Shown in pieces: positions 10,488-20,118 of a DNA stretch of 64,000 nucleotides. Position 1 is the first letter of the stretch; each line of letters opens with the position of its first letter. The notes beneath the pieces were generated by a model. The model was not told the DNA's origin, did no database searches, and worked only from the letters and a program-made list of their open reading frames with translations. Position numbers and translations under genes: made by a program. The DNA comes from Petrolisthes cinctipes (Eukaryota > Arthropoda > Malacostraca > Decapoda > Porcellanidae): positions 1 to 64,000 of the forward strand of contig JAWQEG010004702.1 of assembly GCA_033782935.1 (NCBI GenBank), in the 5' to 3' direction.

Positions 10488-11661
10488 TGTTACGTGTGTC
10501 GGAATTATTATTATTGATTTATAAGTGTTGCTATCTATTTTTGACAGTGACTGTGGATGTGGTTGTGAGTGTGGTGGCAGAGGCCCCCACCCGGATGTGT
10601 TGTGTGCGAATTTAATTCACTTATTATTCCATTTTCTTTAAGTGTTGGTGTCGTAAGGTCGGGTATGTCATAACCAGCTATGTTCTCTAGATTCGTGCGC
10701 TTTCTCTCGCAAGTGGCGTGATGAGTGTCCGTTTTCATTACTTGGGACTTCCCATAGTTTCTTGGGAGGGAACATATGAGTATAGTGTCTTTAAGTCTGT
10801 GTTACAAACAGGTTTTGGAGACGCTCCTAACTCTGTTGAAACCGGCACGCTCTTCTTTGTCGAGCCGATGGTATATAAGGGCGAGGCTTAGGCCTTGTTA
10901 CTTCAGATATCTTTGGAGGCTGGGACAGCGAGCTTGTGTTTTGTAAGTCATTGAGTGTGGTGAGATTCGGGAGGAGACTCGCAGACGTATTTTTTAAGTA
11001 TAATTGTTTTATTTCTACTTTCTTCTCACAGTAACTTAGGGGTCACTCTCATATTACTAATATTACTACTATTACTATATATATATATATATATTTGGGT
11101 ATTGATATTTTTTTATTATATTATTACATGTGTGTGATGCATTGATGTTTATTTACCATATATGCTAGTGAAGTGCTAATATTATTGATAGACTAATTCT
11201 ATGCTTACGTGTGTGCCTAGAGCCTTGTGTATTAAAGTGATGGCACAGTGGTAGTAAGTTGTTGTGTGATTATTGTAAGTGTATTATATATATATATTCT
11301 GGGAATTCTGTCTCACGTTCTGTCATAGTTGGGAATCCTGATTTCATTTATAATTCTTTCTGTGTTACTTGTATGTCTTTGTTAGTTCATATTGTCATTA
11401 TATATTATAGAAAGTCAGAGTAGTTTCTATATCATCTTTTATTCATTATAACCGAATCTGGGTATATGTATGGACGGTCTCTTTAGGGTTGAGTTAGCAT
11501 TCTTTCATATAGGCTGGGTTTGTACTTTTACTTATAATTCATAACTTTAATAGTCAGATACCTGCCACCCAGTGCTACTTTATTCTGTTGATAGCTAACT
11601 TTGGAGTAAGTCTAGTCTAGTGACTAGTACTGTACTGTATCTCTACCCTCCGTCCGTAACA
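10488..11661 (+). repeat. 3' LTR of the Gypsy element
   Basis: Starts TGTTACG and ends CGTAACA, co-linear with 4256-5433. The TATA motif is at 10870-10879. Confidence 0.95.
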
Positions 11662-11663
11662 AT

Positions 11664-11701
11664 ATGTAGGTGGAAATGAAGCGAACCTATACTGCCGACT
11701 G
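11664..11701. mobile_element. Terminal fragment of a TA-target MITE (family H)
   Basis: Matches the complement of the left TIR of the complete copy at 19453-19664 and ends ...GCCGACTG before TA. The rest was lost or displaced where the Gypsy LTR now begins. Confidence 0.65.
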
Positions 11702-11703
11702 TA

Positions 11704-11776
11704 CAGCCACAATCATATATATCCACCGACATTTTCCTTCCATCGTCATAAATATCTTGGTAATAAAGAACAACAG
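11704..11776. mobile_element. 5' fragment of MITE family A
   Basis: Begins CAGCCACAATC and follows the consensus seen at 15447, 17441 and 32950 for about 70 bp before diverging. It shares the TA at 11702-11703 with the family H end beside it. Confidence 0.75.
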
Positions 11777-11788
11777 ATGCCTTCAGTG

Positions 11789-12574
11789 TTACTAATAGGG
11801 GTGTACTGCCTGGGGATTTGAATTTACCGCATGACCAAAAATTCCAGTATCAAACGAAACATCATAGCTTAGTAGTAGTTGTTGTGTTCACTCTGTAAAA
11901 AAAACACATTACCTTTCCATTTCTCGCCTATGGTACCAGTACACTACTATTATTTTGTCTTAAGTGATAAGTATGCATTGTATGTGAATTATAATGACTG
12001 ATTTCTATAGAGGCTTATTTGATTATTTCATTGTTTACGTGGCATAAGAGTTATTATGTGTTTCTGGCTAGTTAACTATTTGTCATGCTTATAACATTGT
12101 TGCTATCTTATCTCAGGATTATATGGTTATCAATAAGTAGCAGAAGAATGTATATTTTATTTTGTAACTAACTGTAAAGGAGGGATTATTTTGGGAATTG
12201 ATTGCGAGTCTCATTTATTAAAGTAACTGGGATGTCAGATTATGAGACATTGTGGTAGTGCCTGCCTGCCTGCCTCAGTCCCCTTTATTTTTACAACTAG
12301 CCAGCAACACATAATATAACTCTCTTATGCCACGTAAACAATGAAATAATCAAATAAGCCTCTAAAATCAGTCATTATAATTCACATACAATGCATACTT
12401 ATCACTTCAAAGACAAAATAATAGTGTACTGGTACCATAGACAAAAGGTAATGTGTTTTTTTTACATTGAGCGAACACAACAACTACTAATAAGCTATGA
12501 TGTTTCATATGATACTGGAATTTTTGGTCATGTGGTAAATTCAACTCCCCAGGCAGTACATCCCTATTAGTAAC
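11789..12574. repeat. Foldback: ~280-bp inverted arms with ~220-bp loop
   Basis: The left arm (11789-12072) is reverse-complementary to the right arm (12296-12574), with a few mismatches and small indels. The loop (12073-12295) is AT-rich and non-coding. Open frames in the arms are incidental. It could be two inverted copies of one repeat or a long-TIR foldback element. Confidence 0.85.
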
Positions 12575-12602
12575 TTCACAAGTACAGTCTGTGAATGATG
12601 TA

Positions 12603-12996
12603 CAGTTGAGCAAGTAGAAAGTGCAAGAAAAATATGAGTGTATATTGCAATATCTTTCAGTTCTTTGTAGTAAACCCTGGTATTTTTTATCAATGAATCA
12701 CTTAGACTCCAGAACCAATATAAAGTGACTGACTGAAATTTTGAGTGGTAGCCAGATGTGAACATATATAATAATTATATATATATATACTCATATTTTA
12801 CCTGCACTTTCTACTTGCTCAACTATATGTTAAAATATGTACTATTGTCTAGAAGAAAGTAATTACTATAGCATATTTAATTTGTGTAATAAATGTCTTT
12901 TATATATTTTGATTTTTCGTTTATTTTATGGACAGTAGCCAGATGTGAACATATATATCCCTCATATATTACCTGCACTTTCTACTTGCTCAACTG
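12603..12996. mobile_element. MITE family C, 394 bp, TA target
   Basis: TIRs begin CAGTTGAGCAAGTAGAAAGT and the element is flanked by TA at 12601-12602 and 12997-12998. An extra copy of the right terminus, with its adjoining GTAGCCAGATGTGAACATAT segment, lies inside at about 12745-12835. This suggests a partial internal duplication or a nested relative. It has no coding capacity. The TA duplication fits the Tc1/mariner/pogo group. Confidence 0.8.
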
Positions 12997-13015
12997 TACA
13001 TAACACACCCTCTCT

Positions 13016-13169
13016 CAGTTACTCATAGTTTTAGCTGGTAAAATGTGGAGTAGTAAGCAGGGTTGATTATCTTAAAGTGATTGTGATTGGTTGATCTAAT
13101 ATTATCTGCTGTAACATAACCCTGCTTTCTACTCCAGATTTTACTACCAGCTAAAACTGTGAGTAACTG
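13016..13169. mobile_element. 154-bp hairpin MITE
   Basis: Almost entirely palindromic. It starts CAGTTACTCATAGTTTTAGC and ends with the complement ...CTGTGAGTAACTG, with arms of about 55 bp. No clear TA target duplication was seen. Confidence 0.75.
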
Positions 13170-13184
13170 AACGAGTGTGTGGTA

Positions 13185-13556
13185 CAGTTGCCAAAAAAGG
13201 TATTGTGACAAATCTTGATGGAACTTTAACCATAGTAATATCCACAACTATTTGTATGTACTATAAGTATGTGAAACAGAAGGAAATATACATATCCTTC
13301 TGTATTTGTATGGACTATAAGTATGTATAACAGAAGGAAATATACATATCCTTCTGTATTTGTATGGACTATAAGCATGTATAACAGAAGGAAATATACA
13401 TATCGTTCTGTATTTGTATGGACTATAAGTATGTATAACAGAAGGAAATATATATATCCTTCTGTAATTCATACTTATAATCCCTACAAACAACTATGGA
13501 CATTAATATATTTAATGTTCTATCAATAGTTGTCGCAATTTCTTTTTTGGCAACTG
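13185..13556. mobile_element. MITE family E with internal 54-bp tandem repeat
   Basis: TIRs start CAGTTGCCAAAAAAG and are flanked by TA at 13183-13184 and 13557-13558. Inside, at about 13249-13490, is a 54-bp unit repeated about 4.5 times. Each unit contains its own small palindrome (ACAGAAGGA with TCCTTCTGT). The open frames here follow from the 54-bp (18-codon) period. Confidence 0.82.
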
Positions 13557-13558
13557 TA

Positions 13559-13719
13559 CCTGTATCATTGACAGACTGTACTGTATATACCAGTATTATC
13601 AGGGACTTTGTTAATGTTCTGTTGAATATATACAATTCAAAGGTTTATTTTATAAGGTACAGTACTATAGTAAAGAGGTGCACTACTTGTTTGGTACGGT
13701 ACTATGTAAAACCTTCAAT
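13559..13719. other. Unassigned sequence
   Basis: No TIR, repeat or coding similarity recognised. Confidence 0.5.
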
Positions 13720-14310
13720 CCATTGTAGATGTCTGTCCGGGATGCAACACAACACCCCATTCTATTATGGAAGACTGCAATACACACACTCACACAACAC
13801 CCCATTATATTAAACACATTATGGAAGACTGTAATACACACAACCACACTCGCCAACAACACAACACAACACCCCATTCTATTAAACACATTATGGAAGA
13901 CTGTAATACACACAACCACACCCACCAACAACACCCCATTCTATTAAACACATTATTGAAGACTGCAACACACACAACCACACTCACCAACAACACAACA
14001 CAACACCCCATTCTATTAAACACATATGTTATGGAAGACTGTAATACACACAACCACACTCACCAACAACACAACACAACTATTAAACACATTATGGAAG
14101 ACTGTAATACACACACCCACACTCACCAACAACACAACACAACATACATTCTATTAAACACATTATTGAAGACTGTAATACACACAACCACACTCACCAA
14201 CAACACAACATACACTCTCTGAGGGCACTGTGGGAGAGCCCGGTTCAGGCCATGACCTTCCTCAGGAGCTCGGGGCTGTTCGGCCAGATAGCTTGAGGAA
14301 CTTCAACCTT
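13720..14310 (+). pseudogene. 3' end of 2A-type non-LTR element with expanded repeat
   Basis: Matches the end of the element at 27109-30792: the Cys-Pro-Gly-Cys segment, then the His...Cys part of a C-terminal zinc-binding motif, then the final Leu-Arg-Ala-Leu-Trp region and the stop near 14296. The His...Cys segment is tandemly expanded to about six or seven units of roughly 54-72 bp (13760-14210). Some unit-length changes break the frame. It is 5'-truncated and lacks the (CAA)n tail seen elsewhere. Confidence 0.8.
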
Positions 14311-14815
14311 TAATCTCGTCTGACTCATAATTTGCAAGTAGGAAAGAGTGTAATATCAGATTTGTAATTAATCAGTTATCATAAAAAATTAAACATTACA
14401 GGGAGTCTGGGGGCCTCCGACAGCCAGGGAGATGTGCTTCAGTAACCCAGACATATAGGGACATCTAGACTCCCTGGTCCAGTAAGCTGTGGTCCCATTT
14501 CCCTGGGATGTGCTTTGGTAGTCCAGGTATATAGTGACATACAGACACATAGGGACATACAGCCCCTCCTTTATTTTAATTTGTTTTTTCACCAGAGTGT
14601 ACCAGGGGTCTGTGGAGGCCATTCTGTCCTGGGAGAACATCAACAACAACATCATTAAACATTACAAAGTGAGTATCGGGTAATAAAGTATGAGTACAGA
14701 CAAAACAAAAAAAGTATTGGAACCACCCTTGTATTGAAATTAACTATAATTCTTGAGAAAACAAAGTTCACTTCATGTGCTAGTTTACTGAGGCTACTCC
14801 ATTTCATACATGTTT
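14311..14815. other. Unassigned sequence
   Basis: Contains short local duplications between 14400 and 14560 (CCAGGGA and GGGACAT motifs). No gene recognised. Confidence 0.5.
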
Positions 14816-15215
14816 ATTTATTTTTTTTTTCTATACCTCAACCTCGGGGCTGTAGGGTGTCAATAGCCCGTGACTCTTGTGAGGCCCTGAGATTATTGTG
14901 TGTCACACCAGATGAGACAGTGGAGCTTCGTGGTGATGTTGTTGGTACCATAACTTCTCTTCTGTTCCACTAGATGACCCACACCTTATTTATACACGAC
15001 ACTATACAGTTGACAAACACACACACACACACACTAGATGATCCACACCTTATTTATACATGTCACTATCAGGAGATAAGAGGAGTTACACACACACACA
15101 CACACACACACTAGATGAGACAGTGGAGCTTCGTGGTGGTGATGTTGGTACCGTAGCTTCTCTTCTGTCCCACTAGATGACTCACACCTTATTTATACCA
15201 CGTCACTATGTGTTG
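14816..15215 (-). mobile_element. SINE-like interspersed repeat S1 with partial duplicate
   Basis: 14816-14996 matches 45945-46132 closely. Both begin on this strand with a T run and then CTATACCTCAACCTCGGGG, so the element lies on the minus strand with a poly(A) tail. A second partial copy (CTAGATGAGACAGTGGAGCT onward) lies at about 15110-15205, separated by CA repeats. No tRNA-like A or B box was identified. A non-LTR 3' UTR fragment is equally possible. Confidence 0.6.
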
Positions 15216-15444
15216 TGTGAGGGGTGAGGTATTGCCCAGGTGACTGAAGTTTAACATGTAACAGTGCTGTACTAATATGTATATAGTTTTTCAGGATGGA
15301 TTTTCACACACTACATTGGATTTTCCAAGTTTTAGCAGTTTTGGATAGAGGAGGATAGACTACTACTACTACTACTACTACTACCTCCCATGAACTTCAC
15401 AAGTGTACTGACTACCTCATAATGCAAGAATGGTGAGTGTACTG
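15216..15444. other. Unassigned sequence with (ACT)n
   Basis: A short (CTA)n run at 15359-15383 is the only pattern seen. Confidence 0.5.
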
Positions 15445-15446
15445 TA

Positions 15447-15659
15447 CAGCCACAATCAAATATCCACCGACACTTTCCTTCCATCGTACAAATAAATTAG
15501 TATCATATCAAAATATAATCATACAACAACCCCTTACGTCAACTCAACCCCCTCAATTATTATTATGAGGTGCTGCAAAATCATACACGTGTTGTTCTTT
15601 ATTACCAAGATATTTATTACGATGGAAGGAAAGTGTTGGTGGATATTTGATTGTGGCTG
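15447..15659 (-). mobile_element. MITE family A, complete copy (213 bp)
   Basis: Bounded by CAGCCACAATCAAATATCCA and its complement, with TA at 15445-15446 and 15660-15661. The interior is the reverse complement of the copies at 17441 and 32950. The TIRs are about 44 bp. CAG termini with a TA duplication are typical of pogo/Tigger-type elements (family knowledge). Confidence 0.88.
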
Positions 15660-15850
15660 TACCAATGAATGCATCTGTTTAGTAGCACAGGTAGGAGGAA
15701 TCAGTAGCCTTTCAATTCACCAAGAGACTCTCTCCAGTACTTTTAAAAGAAATTTGAGAGTCCTTACTGGTGCTCTATGAATTCTCCAAACTACTCCGGG
15801 CAACAGACAGATTCCCTATTAGAAATACTGAAGGGTTCTGTGGCCTGGAT

Positions 15851-16223
15851 TATTTTGGAAGATTTATAGAGCTCCAGTAAGGGACCATTAATTTTTTTTA
15901 AACTACGGGACTCTCCCATTAATTGGATTTAGATACAGTTAACTCTCATTTTACACTTGTATATTGGGTGTGTAATGTAATGTGTGTAATGAAACTGTGT
16001 ATAGAAAACCCTCATTGTACAGTACACTGGTATTATGGGTGTTTAATATAGTGTACAATAAGTGTTTGCAGTAAATACATTCATTACACACACACTATTT
16101 CACATACATCATCCCAGTGTAAAATGAGAATTGACTGTATTTTGGAGCATTCATAGAGCTCCAGTAAGGGCCCTCAAATTTTTTAAAAACTACGGGACTC
16201 TCCCTTTAATTGGATTTAGATAT
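15851..16223. mobile_element. MITE family B (202 bp) inside an 85-bp direct duplication
   Basis: The element at 15936-16137 has TIRs CAGTTAACTCTCATTTTACA and its complement, and TA at 15934-15935 and 16138-16139. It is flanked by two diverged copies of an 85-bp sequence containing TATAGAGCTCCAGTAAGG (15851-15935 and 16138-16223). Relatives are at 45185-45656 and 47720-47976. Confidence 0.82.
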
Positions 16224-16259
16224 GTGCACTCACTACAAAAGGTTTAAATGTTAATATCA

Positions 16260-16760
16260 TCACTGCTTTACAGGTGAGAGGAGAACAAAAGAAGAGAGGG
16301 CACAACAACGAGAGGAGAAAGAACACACAACCAACGAGAGAAAGAGAGAACACACAACCAACAAAAGAGAGAACACACAACCAACGAGAGAAGAGAGAGA
16401 GAACACGCACACAACAAACGAGAGAAGAAGAGAGAACACACAACCAACGAGAGGAGAAAGGAGAACACACACAACGAGAGGAGAAGAGAGAACACACACA
16501 ACCAATGAGAGAAAAGAGAACACACACACAAGGAGAGAGAACACACAACGAGAGAAAAGAGAGAGAGAACACACACACAACTAGAGAAGAGAGAACACAC
16601 ACACAACGAGAGGAGAAGAGAGAACACACAACTAACAAGAGAAGAGAACACACACACAACTAACGAGAGAAGAGAACACACACAACTAACGAGAGAAGAG
16701 AACACACACAACTAACGAGAGAAGAGAATACACACAACAAGAAAAGAGAAAGAGAACACC
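16260..16760. repeat. GAGA/ACACA purine-strand minisatellite
   Basis: Irregular tandem units of roughly 25-40 bp mixing AGAGAAGAGAGAAC and ACACACAAC. All three minus-strand frames and one plus frame are open over hundreds of bases, with only a few amino acids used. That is diagnostic of low complexity, not genes. Confidence 0.9.
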
Positions 16761-16904
16761 TATAATTATCCATGTTTTATATTTCCACCACCAGGAAAAT
16801 ATATTAATTATTTTATACCTGTTATGGTGTTGGGTTCAAATATAAATTGTTGATGTTATTATTATACACAGAAATATAATGATAACATCAATGATAATTT
16901 TATA
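16761..16904. other. AT-rich spacer, nothing seen
   Basis: No feature recognised. Confidence 0.5.
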
Positions 16905-16908
16905 CCTG

Positions 16909-17180
16909 TGGGGGGGGTGCAGGAGTGGGGGGGTTAGGGGGGTGCAGGCTTGGGGGGGGGTGCGGGAATATGGGACAGGCTTGGGGGGGTCGGGGGTGGG
17001 GGTGCGGGAATATGGGACAGGCTTGGGGGGGTGCGGGAATAGGGGACAGGCTTTCTACCCACCCCAAGCCTGTCCCCCTATTCCTGCACCCTCCCCCAGT
17101 CCCCCCACAAGCCTGTCCCCCTACTCCCGCACCTCCCCAGTTCCCCCCACAAGCCTGTCCCCTATTCCCGCACCCCCTTA
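16909..17180. repeat. G-rich/C-rich palindromic minisatellite 1
   Basis: 16909-17055 is G-rich, with a repeated unit of about 30 bp containing GTGCGGGAATATGGGACAGG. 17056-17180 is the same unit in reverse complement (CAAGCCTGTCCCC). Many G runs of 4-9 make G-quadruplex formation likely on one strand and a hairpin likely across the junction. Open frames here are repeat artefacts. Confidence 0.88.
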
Positions 17181-17215
17181 AGGTGGTAATTCTTTTTTGT
17201 TACATTGGAGTGCCA

Positions 17216-17425
17216 TGATTCCTCCAAAGTATGTCAGGAAACAGGACCAGAAGAGCAAAAATAATGGTGTTCTGTTGCTTGGAATAGTTTGGAGGATTCA
17301 GTGGTTCCAGATTTACCAACACAAAACTTCCCCCTTAAAACTATTCCAAACAAAAACAACAGGACACCATTGTTGTTTTTCTCACTCTTGGTCCTGTTGT
17401 TTCCTGGCAGACTTTGAAGGAATCA
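17216..17425. mobile_element. 210-bp hairpin MITE
   Basis: The left arm starts TGATTCCTCCAAAGTATGTC and the right arm ends ...CTTTGAAGGAATCA. The arms are about 70-80 bp, with AACAGGACCA and its complement conserved in each. Non-coding. Confidence 0.75.
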
Positions 17426-17440
17426 AGAAGCTCAAATGTA

Positions 17441-17725
17441 CAGCCACAATTAAATATCCACCGACACTTTCCTTCCATCGTAGTAAATATCTTGGTAATA
17501 AAGAACAACATGTATATAATTTTGCAGCACCTCATAATAATAATAATAATATTAAATATTTTGGTAATAAAGAACAACACGTGTATGACTTTGCAGCACC
17601 TCATAATAATAATAATTGAGGGGGTTGAGTTGACGTAAGGTGTTGTTGTATGATTATATTTTGATATGATACTGATTTATTTGTACGATGGAAGGAAAGT
17701 GTTGGTGGATATTTGATTGTGGATG
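17441..17725 (+). mobile_element. MITE family A, copy with internal duplication (285 bp)
   Basis: Same TIRs as the 213-bp copies, with TA at 17439-17440 and 17726-17727. About 65 bp of the interior (TTGGTAATAAAGAACAACA to CCTCATAATAAT) is present twice, which accounts for the extra length. Confidence 0.86.
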
Positions 17726-17871
17726 TACCAAAATTGTATTATCCCCTGATTGTTGTTGTAATCCTTTGTGTGTGAAACAAATTACACACACATAAACACA
17801 TGTATTAATATATTGTGTGTGTGTGTCTGACAAATTACACACACATTAACACTGTGTGAAGAGAAATATCA

Positions 17872-18256
17872 CACACACAGTAACTCCATAAACACTTACA
17901 TTAAGAGGGTGCGGGAGTAGGGGGCAGGTTTGGGGGGAGGTGCGGGAATAGGGGGACAGGCTTGGTGGGGTTAGGAGGGTGCAGGAATATGGAACAGGCT
18001 TGGGGGGGGGGGGAGGGGTCAGGGGGGTGCGGGAATAGGCTTGGGGTGGGTAGAAAGCCTGTCCCCTACTCCAGCACCCTCCTAAACCCCCCCCAGCCTG
18101 TCCCCCTACTCCTGCACCCCCCTAACCCCCCCCCCCAAGCCTGTCCCCCTACTCCCGCACCCCCCTAAACCCCCCCAAGCCTGTCCCCCTACTCCCACAC
18201 TCCCCGCGCACCCCCCTAAACCCCACACACAGTAACTCCATAAATACTTACATTAA
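17872..18256. repeat. G-rich/C-rich palindromic minisatellite 2 with 33-bp flanking repeats
   Basis: The same G-rich unit as at 16909 runs from about 17906 to 18050, then flips to the C-rich complement until about 18225. It is flanked by a direct repeat of about 33 bp, CACACAGTAACTCCATAAAY followed by ACTTACATTAA, at 17872-17904 and 18224-18256. The flanks suggest either an insertion with target duplication or a slippage event. Confidence 0.82.
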
Positions 18257-18950
18257 CTAATAATACTTGTACTGTCGTCGTCGTTGTTGTTGTTGTTGTC
18301 GTCGTCGTTGTTGATGGAAGAATGAAGGTTGTTAATAAGTCTCTTGTACAACTCCACTCTCTACAACTCTGTAACATAATAATACAACCAAATTAATTTA
18401 TGGATAGTACAAAATACAAATGAATTAGTTAGTACTTTAGAATTACTGCAAAAATATTACCAATACTTTACAAAGTTTTATATGCATAGTAAAATTGTCG
18501 TGATAAATGATACAATAAAGAGTTAACAGACAGAATTATAATTAATAAATTTATAATAATAATAATAATAACAATAAATAAATATATTAGAATATATATT
18601 TGATAGATACCGGTACATATAATGATAATAAGAATAATAGAAATAAGAATAATGATTAATCAATATATAATAATAATAATAATAATAATAATGATAATAA
18701 TAATAATAATGATAATAATGATTAATCAATGTATAATAATAATAAAAAAATATATTACAATATATAATTGATAGATACATATTAATAATAACAATAATAA
18801 TAATATATATATATATTTTTTTTCAATGCCCGCACACCACCACCATCTATCGCTTTCCATACATGACCAATTAACTTTAATCACAGGTTCCGTGCCCGAT
18901 CATAACAAAACATCTCGCCAAAGCACTATCTCCACGTGGGAAAAATAATC
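18257..18950. repeat. Short trinucleotide and AT-rich repeats
   Basis: A CGT/TGT run at 18270-18310, then AAT/TAA and ATTAATCAATATATAAT motifs at 18540-18810. One Tyr-rich minus-strand frame is a TAA/ATA repeat artefact. 18840-18950 is non-repetitive with nothing recognised. Confidence 0.75.
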
Positions 18951-19448
18951 CAAAATTATCCTAAAACTAAAAATAAATAAATTGATAAACTTAGTTCAGG
19001 TGGAAAATATGGAAAAAATAATCAAAAATTATCCAAAAACTAAAAAAAAAATTTGATAAAACTTAGTCCAGATGGAAAATATGAAAAAAAAAAAAAAAAA
19101 AAAAATTGATAAATCTTAGTCCAGGTGGATAATATGGAATCGACATTAGTGCAATTTTCCGCTAACTGGGCTATTAAAGAGACTATCTGCTAGTACCAAT
19201 AGATGTGGAATTTTATTGGCTATTTTTTTGAGAAAATCAGAATTAGTCTACAGCAATCGAGTCAACCAAAAACATCCAAAAACAAACCAAAATATTGACC
19301 GAAACAGAATTATTATAATTATTGCTATTATATCCAGACTAGTCCTTTAAACAGAATATCTGCCAGTACCAATACCTGGGGAATTTTATGGGTTATTTTT
19401 TTTTATACAATCTGGAGTTTTTGGAAGCATCCAAATGAAAAGGATGAG
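18950..19448. repeat. Diverged tandem repeats (about 65 and 185 bp)
   Basis: Three units at 18950-19140 share AAAATTATCC(T/A)AAAACTAAAAA and CTTAGTYCAGRTGGA. A looser pair at about 19141-19240 and 19320-19410 shares CTATCTGCTAGTACCAATA-type sequence. Non-coding. Confidence 0.6.
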
Positions 19449-19452
19449 TGTA

Positions 19453-19664
19453 CAGTCGTCAGCATAAGTTCGCTTCATTTCCACCTGTGTATGTATTAGC
19501 TATAGTGATGTTGTAATACAATTTTAATGCAGAGATGACAGATATAAAGTAAATATGGTAAATTACATATGTTGTTGGAATAAAAACTGGTTCAAAATGC
19601 AACTATTTGGTCAAATTAGCAATACTAAGTACATGAAATGGACGCGAATTTATGCTGCCAACTG
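19453..19664. mobile_element. MITE family H, 212 bp, TA target
   Basis: TIRs start CAGTCGTCAGCATAAGTTCG and its imperfect complement. TA flanks lie at 19451-19452 and 19665-19666. A terminal fragment of the same family lies beside the Gypsy 3' LTR. Confidence 0.8.
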
Positions 19665-19699
19665 TACACTAATGGGCCATAGTATATATATATTATAAT

Positions 19700-19739
19700 G
19701 CTGATGTGTGTGTGTATGTGTGTGTACGTGTGTGTGTAC

Positions 19740-19770
<31 letters not shown>

Positions 19771-20118
19771 TGTGTGTGTGTGTGTACGTGTGTGTGTGTG
19801 TACGTGTGTGTGTACGTGTACGTGTGTGTGTGTGTACGTGTGTGTGTGTGTGTACGTGTGTGTGTACGTGTGTACGTGTGTGTGTGTGTACGTGTGTGTG
19901 TGTGTACGTGTGTGTGTGTGTGTGTGTGTACGTGTGTGTGTGTGTGTACGTGTGTGTGTGTGTGTGTACGTGTGTGTGTGTGTGTACGTGTGTACGTGTG
20001 TGTGTGTACGTGTGTGTGTGTGTGTACGTGTGTGTGTGTGTGTGTACGTGTGTGTGTGTGTACGTGTGTGTGTGTGTGTGTGTACGTGTGTGTGTGTGTA
20101 CGTGTGTGTGTGTGTGTA
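19700..20118. repeat. (TG)n-TACG compound microsatellite, left of non-LTR
   Basis: Runs of TG broken at irregular intervals by TACG. All forward frames and one reverse frame are open because TG repeats contain no stops. The same compound repeat resumes at 24308 on the other side of the non-LTR element. Confidence 0.95.

Larger units (their letters stand above)
4256..11661 (+). mobile_element. Full-length Ty3/Gypsy LTR retrotransposon, Gmr1-like domain order
   Basis: A 7.4-kb element bounded by two LTRs of 1178 and 1174 bp that align along their whole length with scattered substitutions and small indels. Both begin TGTTACG and end CGTAACA. Internally it has a primer-binding site, a gag-protease frame, a pol frame and a purine-rich tract. 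In pol, integrase precedes reverse transcriptase and RNase H, unlike ordinary Gypsy elements. That order is known in the Gmr1 group of Ty3/Gypsy elements. It is structurally complete; the one visible lesion is a TAG at 7457-7459. No envelope gene is present. Confidence 0.93.

Noticed and set aside
16216..16711. Two 147-codon minus-strand ORFs rich in Ser, Leu, Cys and Val
   Set aside because: They occupy overlapping frames of a GA/CA minisatellite, so frame openness reflects base composition.
16879..17218. Gly-rich/Pro-rich ORFs
   Set aside because: The G-rich and C-rich halves of a palindrome read in several frames; not a protein.
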